A stretch of 64,000 nt of DNA from DAINPP01 sp036743375. Lineage in GTDB: Bacteria > Thermotogota > Thermotogae > MWEM01. Both the position numbers and the translations under genes were made by a program. The notes under the pieces were generated by a model. It was not told the origin of the DNA and did no database searches. It saw only the letters and a program-made list of their open reading frames with translations. The stretch lies in NCBI GenBank assembly GCA_036743375.1, contig DAINPP010000006.1, forward strand, positions 1 to 64,000. The letters run 5' to 3'. Shown here in pieces: positions 49,875 through 58,276 of this stretch (position 1 is its first letter; the number at the start of each line of letters is the position of its first letter).

Positions 49875-51947
49875 TTACTTATTTTTAAGAATCTTTTCAA
49901 GTGTTTTTTCATTCACTGCGTCATAATGCGAAAACTGTATTGTATATGTCGCTCTTCCCTGACTCAATGACCTTAATATTGTAGCATATCCAAACAGTTC
50001 TGACAATGGTACAAATGATTCAATCACCTTGGCGTTTGCCCTTGAATCAAAATTCTCTATTCTTCCTCTTCTCGTGTTGAGATCTCCGATAATATCACCC
50101 ATGTATTCCTCAGGTGTTGTTACTTCAACAGCCATAATAGGCTCAAGAAGATAAGATTTTCCCTTCTTGAGGGCTTCCTTAAGAGACATCGATCCTGCTA
50201 TCTTAAACGCCATTTCCGAACTGTCAACTTCATGATAGGAACCATCATAAAGCGTCGCCTTGAGATCAACAACAGGATACCCCGCTACAGCACCATCCTG
50301 CATTGATTCTTCAATTCCAACCCTGATCGGGTTGATGTATTCCTTCGGAATAGAACCACCAACAGTTTTATCCTCAAACACAAAACCAGAACCCGCTTCG
50401 AGTGGTTCATACTTGACCTTAACATGTCCATACTGTCCTTTACCACCGCTCTGACGGGCATACTTCGCTTCCACATCAGAACCCTGTTTGATAGTTTCTC
50501 TGTATGAAACATGAGGTTTACCAACTCTAACATTTGCACCGAATTCTCTCTTGAGCCTGTCAATGATGATTTCAAGATGCAATTCACCCATTCCGCTGAG
50601 GAGTGTCTGACCTGTTTCGTTATCCACCTGTACCTTCAGCGTCGGGTCTTCTTCCCTGAGTGCAGCAAGACCCTTACCAAGCTTGTTTACATCATTCTTG
50701 GTTTCAGGTTCTATCGCAATTTGAATAACCGGTTCAGGGAAGTTCATCTCTTCGAGAAGAAGCGGATTATCCATGGTGGCAAGACTGTCCCCGGTAGTCG
50801 TAAATTTAAAACCGATACCCGCAACAATTTCACCGGCACCCACTTCATCTACGTCTTCTCTTTTGTCAGAATGCATGTAAATCAATCTGCTCAATCTTTC
50901 TTTCTTATCCTTGTTGACATTCTGTATATAATTTCCTTTTTTCAAAGTACCGGAATAGACCCTGAAAAATGTCAATCTCCCGACAAACGGATCTGTCGCA
51001 ACTTTAAAAGCAAGTGCAGCAAACGGACCATCGTGATCTGCCCTGAGTTCAACAATCTCATCCGATCCGGGTACAATTGCCTGTACAGGTGGTACATCCT
51101 TTGGTGACGGGAGATAATCAACTACAGCATCAATAACAGGCTGAACACCTTTGTTCTTAAATGCCGTACCGCAAAATACGGGTACAAATTCTCCCTTAAC
51201 CGTAGCCGCTCTGATCGCCTTCTTCAGTTTATCTACAGGAACTTCTTCGCCTTCGAGATAATGTTCCATGATAGATTCATCGTACGAAGACATCTTTGCA
51301 ACGAGATCCTCATGAAGTTCTTCCGCCTTCTCCACAAGATTCTCAGGAATTTCCTGCACGGAGAATGTCGTACCTTCCTTGTCATCCCAGACTAATGCCT
51401 GCATCGCAAGGAGATCCACTACACCGATGAACGTATCTTCAGCACCGATCGGAATCTGTAATGGAAGCGGATTAGCTCCGAGCTTTTTTCTCATACTTTC
51501 TACGGACATGTCAAAATCTGCACCAAGCTTGTCCATTTTGTTCATGAACGCAATCCTCGGTACATCATATTTGTCCGCCTGTCTCCATACAGTTTCCGAC
51601 TGTGGCTCAACGCCTGCGCAAACATCAAAAACCGCAACGGCTCCGTCAAGAACTCTCAATGACCTTTCCACCTCAACCGTAAAGTCAACGTGTCCGGGTG
51701 TATCAATGATATTAATACGATGATCCTTCCAGAAAGCCGTAGTAGCAGCAGAAGTAATCGTTATACCTCGCTCCTTTTCCTGTTCCATCCAGTCCATTGT
51801 AGCGGTACCATCATCAACACTGCCAAGAGTCCTCTTCTTTCCAGTGTAGAACAAAATTCTTTCTGTAGTTGTAGTTTTACCAGCATCGATATGAGCCATA
51901 ATACCTATATTTCTGACTCTCTCGAGAGGAATCTGTTTATAAGACAC
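49875..51947 (-). CDS. fusA: Elongation factor G
   Basis: 690 aa translocase. G1 AHIDAGKTTTTERIL, G3 DTPGHVDF, G4 NKMDKLGADF; domain IV has GKGQYGHVKVKYEP and the tail SFVPLSELFGYATILRSLSQ. GTG start with GGAGGAA upstream. Str operon order rpsL-rpsG-fusA-tuf. Confidence 0.98.
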   Translation of the reverse strand: MSYKQIPLERVRNIGIMAHIDAGKTTTTERILFYTGKKRTLGSVDDGTATMDWMEQEKERGITITSAATTAFWKDHRINIIDTPGHVDFTVEVERSLRVLDGAVAVFDVCAGVEPQSETVWRQADKYDVPRIAFMNKMDKLGADFDMSVESMRKKLGANPLPLQIPIGAEDTFIGVVDLLAMQALVWDDKEGTTFSVQEIPENLVEKAEELHEDLVAKMSSYDESIMEHYLEGEEVPVDKLKKAIRAATVKGEFVPVFCGTAFKNKGVQPVIDAVVDYLPSPKDVPPVQAIVPGSDEIVELRADHDGPFAALAFKVATDPFVGRLTFFRVYSGTLKKGNYIQNVNKDKKERLSRLIYMHSDKREDVDEVGAGEIVAGIGFKFTTTGDSLATMDNPLLLEEMNFPEPVIQIAIEPETKNDVNKLGKGLAALREEDPTLKVQVDNETGQTLLSGMGELHLEIIIDRLKREFGANVRVGKPHVSYRETIKQGSDVEAKYARQSGGKGQYGHVKVKYEPLEAGSGFVFEDKTVGGSIPKEYINPIRVGIEESMQDGAVAGYPVVDLKATLYDGSYHEVDSSEMAFKIAGSMSLKEALKKGKSYLLEPIMAVEVTTPEEYMGDIIGDLNTRRGRIENFDSRANAKVIESFVPLSELFGYATILRSLSQGRATYTIQFSHYDAVNEKTLEKILKNK

Positions 51948-51973
51948 TATTCTTCCTCCATTAATTTAAACGA

Positions 51974-52441
51974 TTACCATTTGAAATGCGCAAACGCTCT
52001 GTTTGCTTCCGCCATTCTATGTGTATCTTCTCTCTTCTTAATAGCAGATCCTGTATTTTCAAGTGCATTGATGATTTCATCTGAAAGTCTGTACTTCATC
52101 GGTTTTCCTTTTTTTGTTCTCGTTGCAGCGATAAGCCATCTCAACCCGAGTGATGTCTTTCTCGGTTCAGCAACCTCAACAGGTACCTGATAGGTTGAAC
52201 CTCCAACTCGTCTCGGCTTTACTTCAACTTCAGGCTTGACGTTATCCATCGCCTGTTTGAACATTTCAAGTGGATCTTTTCCAGTCTTCTCCCTTACGAT
52301 ATCAAACGCATCGTAAACGATCTTCTGTGACTTTGACTTTTTTCCGTGATACATCAGCTTGTTAATCAGTCTTGAAACAAGCAAATCGTTATATACCGGA
52401 TCCGGTTCAATACTTCTTTTTTCGGCTCTTCTTCTTCTCAT
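51974..52441 (-). CDS. rpsG: 30S ribosomal protein S7
   Basis: 155 aa. PDPVYNDLLVSRLINKLMYH, VKPRRVGGSTYQVPVEV and the tail HRMAEANRAFAHFKW. It nucleates 16S 3' domain assembly. ATG after GGAGG with 11-nt spacing. Confidence 0.98.
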   Translation of the reverse strand: MRRRRAEKRSIEPDPVYNDLLVSRLINKLMYHGKKSKSQKIVYDAFDIVREKTGKDPLEMFKQAMDNVKPEVEVKPRRVGGSTYQVPVEVAEPRKTSLGLRWLIAATRTKKGKPMKYRLSDEIINALENTGSAIKKREDTHRMAEANRAFAHFKW

Positions 52442-52471
52442 TTAAACAATTACCTCCTACGCAGCCTTACA

Positions 52472-52843
52472 TTATTTAGGAGCTTTAGTTCCATATTTGG
52501 AACGGGCCTGTTTTCTGCCTTCAACACCTGCGGTGTCAAGTGCTCCTCTGATGATTCTATAGCGGATACCAGCCAAATCCTTAACTCTTCCACCTCTAAC
52601 CATTACAACTGAATGTTCCTGAAGGTTGTGTCCTTCTCCTGGAATATATGCTGATACTTCCATTCCATTTACGAGTCTGACCCTTGCGATCTTTCTCAAA
52701 GCTGAGTTAGGCTTTCTTGGAGTCATTGTTGTAACTCTGACGCAAACTCCTCTTTTCTGAGGATTTCCCTGCAGCGCAGGCGCCTTGGACTTATCCTTGA
52801 TAATCTTCCTGCTGTTCTTAACTAACTGATTGATTGTGGGCAT
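52472..52843 (-). CDS. rpsL: 30S ribosomal protein S12
   Basis: 123 aa. PTINQLVKNSRKIIKDKSKA, TTMTPRKPNSALRKIARVRL and HNLQEHSVVMVRGGRVKDLA. Lys43 (in TPRKPNS; streptomycin-sensitive type) is present. It controls decoding fidelity. The first gene of the superoperon, with its own promoter. Confidence 0.98.
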   Translation of the reverse strand: MPTINQLVKNSRKIIKDKSKAPALQGNPQKRGVCVRVTTMTPRKPNSALRKIARVRLVNGMEVSAYIPGEGHNLQEHSVVMVRGGRVKDLAGIRYRIIRGALDTAGVEGRKQARSKYGTKAPK

Positions 52844-52892
52844 CTATTCGATATTCCCTCCTTTCTATAATTTTTTAAAATTAACCAAACGC

Positions 52893-52932
52893 ATTTTACT
52901 ACGAGAACGGGTGCATTGTCAACCGCACCCGT
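52893..52932 (-). promoter_or_regulatory. str operon promoter with inverted repeat at the -35
   Basis: On the minus strand TTGACA (52922-52917), 18 nt, TAAAAT (52898-52893). A perfect inverted repeat ACGGGTGC-N10-GCACCCGT (52907-52932) places the -35 hexamer in its spacer. Leader of about 40 nt to rpsL. Confidence 0.6.
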
Positions 52933-53004
52933 CAAAATAGGAATAATTTTACAATGAATTAATATATCATTTATCACAGATAAACATTAACCGGAGAAAG
53001 GGCT

Positions 53005-54627
53005 TTATTTTATTCGCCTCTTCTTCTTTGGTTCCTCATATTTACAGCAGGGACATGGCTTTTTCGCAACATGTGCCTCAAACTCATCCCTGAAGGAATT
53101 GACAATGGTCCTTAGCGGAATTGGAGCCGCCTGTCCAAGACCACAGAATGCCGTTTGTTCCATAACATCCGCAAGCATGAGAAGCTGATCAATTTCCTCA
53201 GATGTCCCCTGTCCCTTGGCAATCTTCCTGAGAATTCTGACTGCCGTACCGGTGCCTTCTCTGCACGGGGTACATTTTCCGCAGGATTCATGTGCAAAGA
53301 ACTCCATTGCCGTTTTTGCACAATCTACCGCACAGCTATCCTCATCTATGCATAGTATAACACCTGAACCGAGTGAAGCACCCACTTTCGATGAATCGTA
53401 ATCAAGACCTACGGAAAGATTTTCCGTATTCATAAATGTTCCAGCCGTCCCTCCGGTCTGTACGATTTTCAGTTCTTTACCGTTCGGGATACCACCGCCG
53501 TATTTATAGATCAGATCAAAGATAGTAGTTCCCATCGGCACTTCAACAAGGCCCCTGTTGATTACATTTCCTACCAGGGTGAAGACTTTCGTACCGGCAC
53601 TGCCATCCGTTCCAATTCCCTTAAAGGCTTCAGAACCGTGGTTGATGATCCATGGCACATTCGCAAACGTCTCTACGTTGTTTACAACAGTGGGCTTGCC
53701 ATAAAGTCCCTCTACAGGTGGGTATGGCGGTTTGAGCCTTGGTCTTCCGGGTCTTCCCTCTATGGATTCTATTAAAGCAGTTTCCTCTCCACAGATATAG
53801 GCCCCGGCGCCCAAACGGACGGAGAGATCAAAATTGAAATCCGTACCAAAGATATTCTCTCCGAGAAGTCCATACTCATAGGCATCTTTTATCGCCTTAC
53901 GGATGTTATCTATCGAACCGTGATATTCTCCACGGATATAAATATACCCCTTACTCGCCCCAACGGCATATCCGGTGATCGTCATGGCTTCTACAACGGC
54001 ATGAGGGTCCCCTTCCATAATCAGTCTGTCCTTGAAAGTTCCAGGTTCTCCCTCATCTGCATTACAGATAATATACTTTTCCGGATTTGAGGTCTTCGCT
54101 GTAAATTCCCATTTCATCCCAGTTGGAAATCCGGCTCCGCCTCTTCCCCTCAGATTTGAGTCCTTGACTTCCGTTATAACCTCTTCCGGTTTCATTCCGT
54201 TAAGTACCTTTGCCAGTGCCTGATAACCATCGCGCGCAATGTATTCGTCTATTTCACGGGGATCTATAATCCCAACATTTCTGAGAACAATCCTTTGTTC
54301 TTTATTGAGCTTTTCTTCCTTTTCCTGGTGTTTGATGACCGATTTTTCTATGAGAAGATTATTAACCGGTCTCCCCTTGAGAAGATGCTCGGTAACGATC
54401 TTTTCAAGATCTTCCGCAGCTTTCACCTCGTAGAAGACTTCATCGGGATAAACGGCCACGATAACGCCATCTCTGTAAACTCCAAGGCTTCCCGTCTCAA
54501 GAACCTCAACAAAATCATCGAGATTATAATTCTTCACACTTTCTTCCAGTTGCTTCTTGAACTGTCTGGCTCCACGTAATGCGCTGTTCGAGTCAACCGA
54601 TACGAGAATGGTTTGTGTCTTCATCAT
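53005..54627 (-). CDS. NuoF/HydB-like FMN- and NADH-binding subunit with degenerate N-terminal domain
   Basis: 540 aa. The core has the FMN/NADH site (NLRGRGGAGFPTGMKWEF, NADEGEPGTFKDR, GAGAYICGEETALIESIEG) and the C-terminal 4Fe-4S motif ESCGKCTPCREG with a fourth Cys in TAFCGLG. The N-terminal 90 residues align with the thioredoxin-like 2Fe-2S domain of HydB, but its four cysteines are Ser10, Ser15, Ser47 and Tyr51. The two C-terminal ferredoxin domains of its paralogue at 55204-57003 are absent; it ends CPCCKYEEPKKKRR. It is probably part of a NADH-oxidising complex with the adjacent NuoE, whose stop overlaps its start by 4 nt. Confidence 0.9.
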   Translation of the reverse strand: MMKTQTILVSVDSNSALRGARQFKKQLEESVKNYNLDDFVEVLETGSLGVYRDGVIVAVYPDEVFYEVKAAEDLEKIVTEHLLKGRPVNNLLIEKSVIKHQEKEEKLNKEQRIVLRNVGIIDPREIDEYIARDGYQALAKVLNGMKPEEVITEVKDSNLRGRGGAGFPTGMKWEFTAKTSNPEKYIICNADEGEPGTFKDRLIMEGDPHAVVEAMTITGYAVGASKGYIYIRGEYHGSIDNIRKAIKDAYEYGLLGENIFGTDFNFDLSVRLGAGAYICGEETALIESIEGRPGRPRLKPPYPPVEGLYGKPTVVNNVETFANVPWIINHGSEAFKGIGTDGSAGTKVFTLVGNVINRGLVEVPMGTTIFDLIYKYGGGIPNGKELKIVQTGGTAGTFMNTENLSVGLDYDSSKVGASLGSGVILCIDEDSCAVDCAKTAMEFFAHESCGKCTPCREGTGTAVRILRKIAKGQGTSEEIDQLLMLADVMEQTAFCGLGQAAPIPLRTIVNSFRDEFEAHVAKKPCPCCKYEEPKKKRRIK

Positions 54628-55124
54628 TCACCACGCTCCTCTTCCCGGAGTTTATTGATTATTTCCACTACTTTCTCAGGTGTGAGATTCCCATAAAACT
54701 CTTCATTTATCATTATGACCGGAGATACTCCGCATAATCCAAGACAACCTGTCTTTTCAAGGGTAAAGAGCCCATCTTCAGTTGTCTGATTAAAGTCGCA
54801 TTTAAGTTCTTCCTTCAAGGCATCCACAACCGCCTTTCCACCCGTCACATGACACGGAAGACTGTTGCAGATTCTGATCACATATTTACCCCTCTTCTCT
54901 ACCGAGAACATCGTGTAAAATGTAAGAACTTCATAAACAGAAGACTGTGGAATCTTTAAAATCTCTGCTACCTTTTCTGCAGCTTCTGGTGGTACAAAAT
55001 TATTAAAATGATTCTGAATTTCGTGAAGGCAATTGATTAAAACATCACCTTCGGCAAGACTTTCGTCCGTAACAACACCGTTTACAATCTTTTCTATAGC
55101 CTGCATCTCTTTTTCTGAAACCAC
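54624..55124 (-). CDS. NuoE/HydC-like 2Fe-2S subunit (second copy)
   Basis: 166 aa. Thioredoxin-like 2Fe-2S protein with ligands in RICNSLPCHVTGG (C-x4-C) and KTGCLGLCGVSP (C-x3-C). An N-terminal helical domain (YEVLTFYTMFSVEKRGKYVI) is typical of the 24-kDa subunit. GTG start after AGGGGGTG. It transfers electrons from the FMN subunit to a partner. Lies 79 nt after the first NuoF gene, behind a terminator. Confidence 0.92.
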   Translation of the reverse strand: MVSEKEMQAIEKIVNGVVTDESLAEGDVLINCLHEIQNHFNNFVPPEAAEKVAEILKIPQSSVYEVLTFYTMFSVEKRGKYVIRICNSLPCHVTGGKAVVDALKEELKCDFNQTTEDGLFTLEKTGCLGLCGVSPVIMINEEFYGNLTPEKVVEIINKLREEERGE

Positions 55125-55162
55125 TGTTACACCCCCTAAAATATTTATCTACGGTGTAAAAC

Positions 55163-55192
55163 AAAAAAGGGCAGTCCCCGCCAGGACCACCC
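55163..55192 (-). terminator. Terminator between the two NuoEF modules
   Basis: Stem GGGTGGTCC / GGACTGCCC (two wobble pairs) with T6 following on the minus strand, 12 nt after the first NuoF stop. No clear promoter was seen before the second module, so it may be a partial terminator. Confidence 0.75.
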
Positions 55193-55203
55193 TAATGATT
55201 AGT

Positions 55204-57003
55204 TTATGGTGAAACTTTGCTGATAGCGCCAAATCTGCAAACCTGTACACAACTTCCACATCTTGTACAGATTTCAGGATCAATTTCATGTACCTGTTTG
55301 ACAGCGCCTTCGATTGCAGATACCGGACATACCCTTGAACAAGCCGTACATCCAACACACTTTTCCGCATCGATAATATATCTTGTAAGAGGTTTGCAGA
55401 CCTTCGCAGGACACCTCTTTTCCCTGATATGCGCCTCATATTCATCTCTGAAATAACGAAGCGTAGAAATAACCGGCTGTGGGGATGACTGTCCAAGTCC
55501 ACAGAGTGAAGTATCCATGATATTCTTTCCAAGCCTTTCAAGCATTTCGAGGTCTCCCTCTTCACCTTCACCTGAAGTGATCTTTTCAAGAATTTCAAGC
55601 ATAACTCGGTTTCCTTCTCTGCAAGGCAGACATTTTCCACAGGATTCTTCTACTGAAAAATCAAGGAAGTATTTTGCAACATCAACCATACAGGTATCTT
55701 CATCCATGAAGACCATACCACCGGAACCCATCATCGTTCCAAGTTTCTTAAGGTTTTCATAAGTGATTGGCGTATCAAGATAATCAGCAGGAATACAACC
55801 GCCGCTCGGTCCACCCGTCTGAACAGCCTTGAATGCCTTCCCACCAGGAATGCCGCCACCAATATCATAAACGACTTCTCTGAGTGAAATGCCCATGGGA
55901 ACTTCTACGAGACCCGTATTTTTAACCTTACCGGAAAGACAGAAAACCTTCGTTCCCTTACATTCTTCGGTTCCGATACTGGAGAACCATTCGGATCCCT
56001 TTGTCAGAATAGGTGGAATGTTTGCATACGTCTCAACGTTATTGTTGAGTGTGGGCATACCCCATACACCTTTCTGAGCCGGGAACGGTGGTTTGTTTCT
56101 CGGCTGACCCCTCTTCCCCTCAAGAGATTCGATAAGCGCCGTTTCTTCTCCACAGACAAATGCACCCGCACCCATCCTGATCTCAAGGTCAAAAGAGAAG
56201 CCTGATCCCATGATGTTTTCACCAAACAGCCCGAGTTCTTTTGCCTGTTTGATACCTTCATTCAATCTTTCGATAGCAAGCGGATATTCAGCTCTTATAT
56301 ACACATATCCCTTGTTCGCACCAATGGCATATCCGGCGATAGCCATGGCTTCAAGCAGTGAATGGGGATCTCCTTCAAGAATGGACCTGTCCATAAACGC
56401 ACCAGGATCTCCTTCATCTGCATTACACAAAACGTATTTCTGATCGCCTGGAACCTTTTTGGTGAGTTCCCATTTGAGACCTGTTGGAAATCCGGCTCCA
56501 CCTCTTCCTCTGAGGCCACTTGCCTTGACTTCCGCGATAACTTCATCAGGTGTCATGGAAAGGGCTTTTTGAAGGGCAAAATACCCGTCATGAGCGATAT
56601 ATTCTTCTATCTTGAGCGGATCAATAATCCCCATATTTCTCGTAGCAATCTTTACCTGTCTTGTAAAGAAAGGATGATCATCGTAGGGATTCTGCGTCTT
56701 TACGTCGGAAAGAGGATTATCAAGAAGTTTTTCTTCTACTATTCTTCCCTTCAATATATGTTCGGAGACAATTCCGTCCACATCAGCAGGTGTAAGTTTC
56801 TGATAATACACGCCCTCCGGATAAATAACCATAAGAGGACCTGCATCACACATACCCATACAACCTGTTTCTACCACTTTAACAACATCCTGAAGAGCGT
56901 ATTTGTCTATCGCCTTGTTCAGTGCGTCAAGACAACTCTCTTCCCCGGCGGATATACATCCACCACCTGCACACATTAGTATTGTATTCGTTGCAACCGG
57001 CAA
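55204..57003 (-). CDS. NADH-oxidising HydB/NuoF-like subunit with N- and C-terminal Fe-S domains
   Basis: 599 aa. N-terminal thioredoxin-like 2Fe-2S domain with Cys11, Cys16, Cys48 and Cys52. FMN/NADH core: GLRGRGGAGFPTGLKWEL, NADEGDPGAFMDRS, GAGAFVCGEETALIESLEG. 4Fe-4S motif ESCGKCLPCREG plus SLCGLG. The C-terminal domain carries two 4Fe-4S clusters (CVGCTACSRVCP and CTRCGSCVQVCR). This is the architecture of HydB in electron-bifurcating hydrogenases and of related NADP/formate systems. The catalytic HydA-type partner is not in the window. Confidence 0.93.
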   Translation of the reverse strand: MPVATNTILMCAGGGCISAGEESCLDALNKAIDKYALQDVVKVVETGCMGMCDAGPLMVIYPEGVYYQKLTPADVDGIVSEHILKGRIVEEKLLDNPLSDVKTQNPYDDHPFFTRQVKIATRNMGIIDPLKIEEYIAHDGYFALQKALSMTPDEVIAEVKASGLRGRGGAGFPTGLKWELTKKVPGDQKYVLCNADEGDPGAFMDRSILEGDPHSLLEAMAIAGYAIGANKGYVYIRAEYPLAIERLNEGIKQAKELGLFGENIMGSGFSFDLEIRMGAGAFVCGEETALIESLEGKRGQPRNKPPFPAQKGVWGMPTLNNNVETYANIPPILTKGSEWFSSIGTEECKGTKVFCLSGKVKNTGLVEVPMGISLREVVYDIGGGIPGGKAFKAVQTGGPSGGCIPADYLDTPITYENLKKLGTMMGSGGMVFMDEDTCMVDVAKYFLDFSVEESCGKCLPCREGNRVMLEILEKITSGEGEEGDLEMLERLGKNIMDTSLCGLGQSSPQPVISTLRYFRDEYEAHIREKRCPAKVCKPLTRYIIDAEKCVGCTACSRVCPVSAIEGAVKQVHEIDPEICTRCGSCVQVCRFGAISKVSP

Positions 57004-57032
57004 CTTACTTCACCTCGCAATATTTAATCTTG

Positions 57033-57410
57033 TCAAATTTCCCCTTTTCTTACAAGCAGATCACTTACAACTTTCCCGTTCTGTACATGCTGGTCGACGA
57101 TTCTGACAACCTGTTCCGGAGTCACATGACCATAGATGATAGGATCCTGACCTTCCATCACCACTTCGATGGTTGGTTCAACATCACATAATCCCATACA
57201 ACCGGACTGTACAACTGAAACGTCTTCGATTCCCTTTTTGCCGAGTTCAGCAACGACTGCTTGAAGTGTATCCTTTGCCCCTGCAGCTATTCCGCATGTT
57301 CCCATAGCAACAACGATCTTACCCCTCTTGTCGGTATCTCTCATCTGAATATCCTTCACAGCCTGTTCCTTTATTTTCATTAACTCGTCCAAACTCTTAA
57401 TCTTTGCCAT
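57033..57410 (-). CDS. 2Fe-2S ferredoxin-domain (thioredoxin-like) protein
   Basis: 125 aa. A long N-terminal helix is followed by a thioredoxin-like ferredoxin fold with GTCGIAAGAKDTL and QSGCMGLCDVEP. The first ligand position is Met rather than Cys, as in several members of this family, so three cysteines are visible. It lies between the NuoE and NuoF genes of the first module and probably passes electrons between them. Confidence 0.88.
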   Translation of the reverse strand: MAKIKSLDELMKIKEQAVKDIQMRDTDKRGKIVVAMGTCGIAAGAKDTLQAVVAELGKKGIEDVSVVQSGCMGLCDVEPTIEVVMEGQDPIIYGHVTPEQVVRIVDQHVQNGKVVSDLLVRKGEI

Positions 57411-57417
57411 TTGCTGT

Positions 57418-57918
57418 TCACCCCCTGTATTTCTTTATGATCTTTGGTACTTCATCTGCAGTTACTTTTCCGTAAAAGTCTTTCTCACCAACAAGTACAA
57501 CAGGAGCCATTGAACATGCTCCGAGACATCTGACACCGTGGATGGAGAAATTGCCGTCCGGCGTAACCTCTTCCATCTCTACACCAAGTTCTTCCTTCAA
57601 TCTGCTCAGTATCTTATCCGCGCCCTTTACATAACAGGCGGTTCCAAGACAAACCTTGATCTGATTTTTTCCGGAAGGTTTCATGGTGAAAAGATTGTAG
57701 AAGGTCACAACGCCATAGACCTGACTGACAGGCAGGTCTAATCGTTCCGCCACAAATTCCTGAACTTCCTGTGGCAGATAGCCAAACAATTCCTGAGCCT
57801 TGTGCAGGACTTCAATCAATACACCTGATTCATTTTTTACATCTTCAATAAACGCGTCAAGAGATTTGTACAATTCTTCATGATTTGCACAAACCGCTTT
57901 TGATTCACTTGCTGACAC
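57418..57918 (-). CDS. NuoE/HydC-like 2Fe-2S subunit (first copy)
   Basis: 166 aa. Ligands in KVCLGTACYVKG (C-x4-C) and VRCLGACSMAP (C-x3-C); the N-terminal domain has VYGVVTFYNLFTMKPSG. GTG start with GGAGGTG upstream. First gene of the redox operon, preceded by an extended -10 promoter and an attenuator-like hairpin. Confidence 0.93.
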   Translation of the reverse strand: MSASESKAVCANHEELYKSLDAFIEDVKNESGVLIEVLHKAQELFGYLPQEVQEFVAERLDLPVSQVYGVVTFYNLFTMKPSGKNQIKVCLGTACYVKGADKILSRLKEELGVEMEEVTPDGNFSIHGVRCLGACSMAPVVLVGEKDFYGKVTADEVPKIIKKYRG

Positions 57919-57965
57919 CAGCTACACCTCCGATTCGTGATTCTGTTCACAATCCGTATCCTCAA

Positions 57966-58013
57966 TAAAAAACGAAAAACAATCAAGTACAACAGATTGT
58001 ATTACGCTTGATT
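57966..58013 (-). terminator. Attenuator-like terminator in the redox operon leader
   Basis: On the minus strand AATCAAG-(5-nt bulge)-TACAA-TCTG-TTGTA-CTTGATT forms a two-part stem, followed by GTTTTTCGTTTTTT. It lies between the promoter and the first NuoE gene. Confidence 0.65.
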
Positions 58014-58037
58014 CCACTTATCATTTTTTCCAATATT

Positions 58038-58078
58038 ATTATAGCATAAAGAAAATCAAGGTTGTGCATACTCACAAC
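58038..58078 (-). promoter_or_regulatory. Extended -10 promoter with operator-like inverted repeat
   Basis: TGCTATAAT (58046-58038, minus strand) is an extended -10. A perfect repeat GTTGTG-N6-CACAAC (58061-58078) covers the -35 position. The half-site resembles Rex-type boxes (TTGTG...CACAA), but the spacer is 6 nt rather than 8. Confidence 0.6.
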
Positions 58079-58224
58079 TAAAATCATTAAAAGTTTTGTT
58101 AAAATTCAAAAATGCGGTCGAGAAAAAAGACGCCCCTATAAGAAAGATATTTTTCAAATTCTGTTAGAAATTTATAACTTACACTGTTATAAATATCACA
58201 AGTAAGAAAGCGCAATATTTTGCA

Positions 58225-58248
58225 GAAAAAAATCCCCAACAGGGGATT
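58225..58248 (-). terminator. Terminator of the ruvC-polC-mgsA transcript
   Basis: Stem AATCCCC / GGGGATT with a 4-nt loop, followed by T6-7 on the minus strand, 28 nt after the mgsA stop. Confidence 0.85.
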
Positions 58249-58276
58249 AAGTGTAGGTTATTAAATAAATTACCCT

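Larger units (their letters stand above)
57919..58276. other. 358-nt leader and intergenic region upstream of the NuoEF modules
   Basis: No coding potential. In minus-strand order it contains the mgsA terminator (58225-58248), an 8-bp inverted repeat TTTATAAC / GTTATAAA (58171-58193), an operator-like repeat on a promoter (58038-58078), and an attenuator-like hairpin (57966-58013). Confidence 0.6.

Noticed and set aside
58061..58078. A definite Rex or CRP/FNR site
   Set aside because: The repeat TTGTG-N6-CACAA has the wrong spacer for Rex (N8 between TTGTG and CACAA) and for CRP. It is reported only as an unassigned operator-like repeat.
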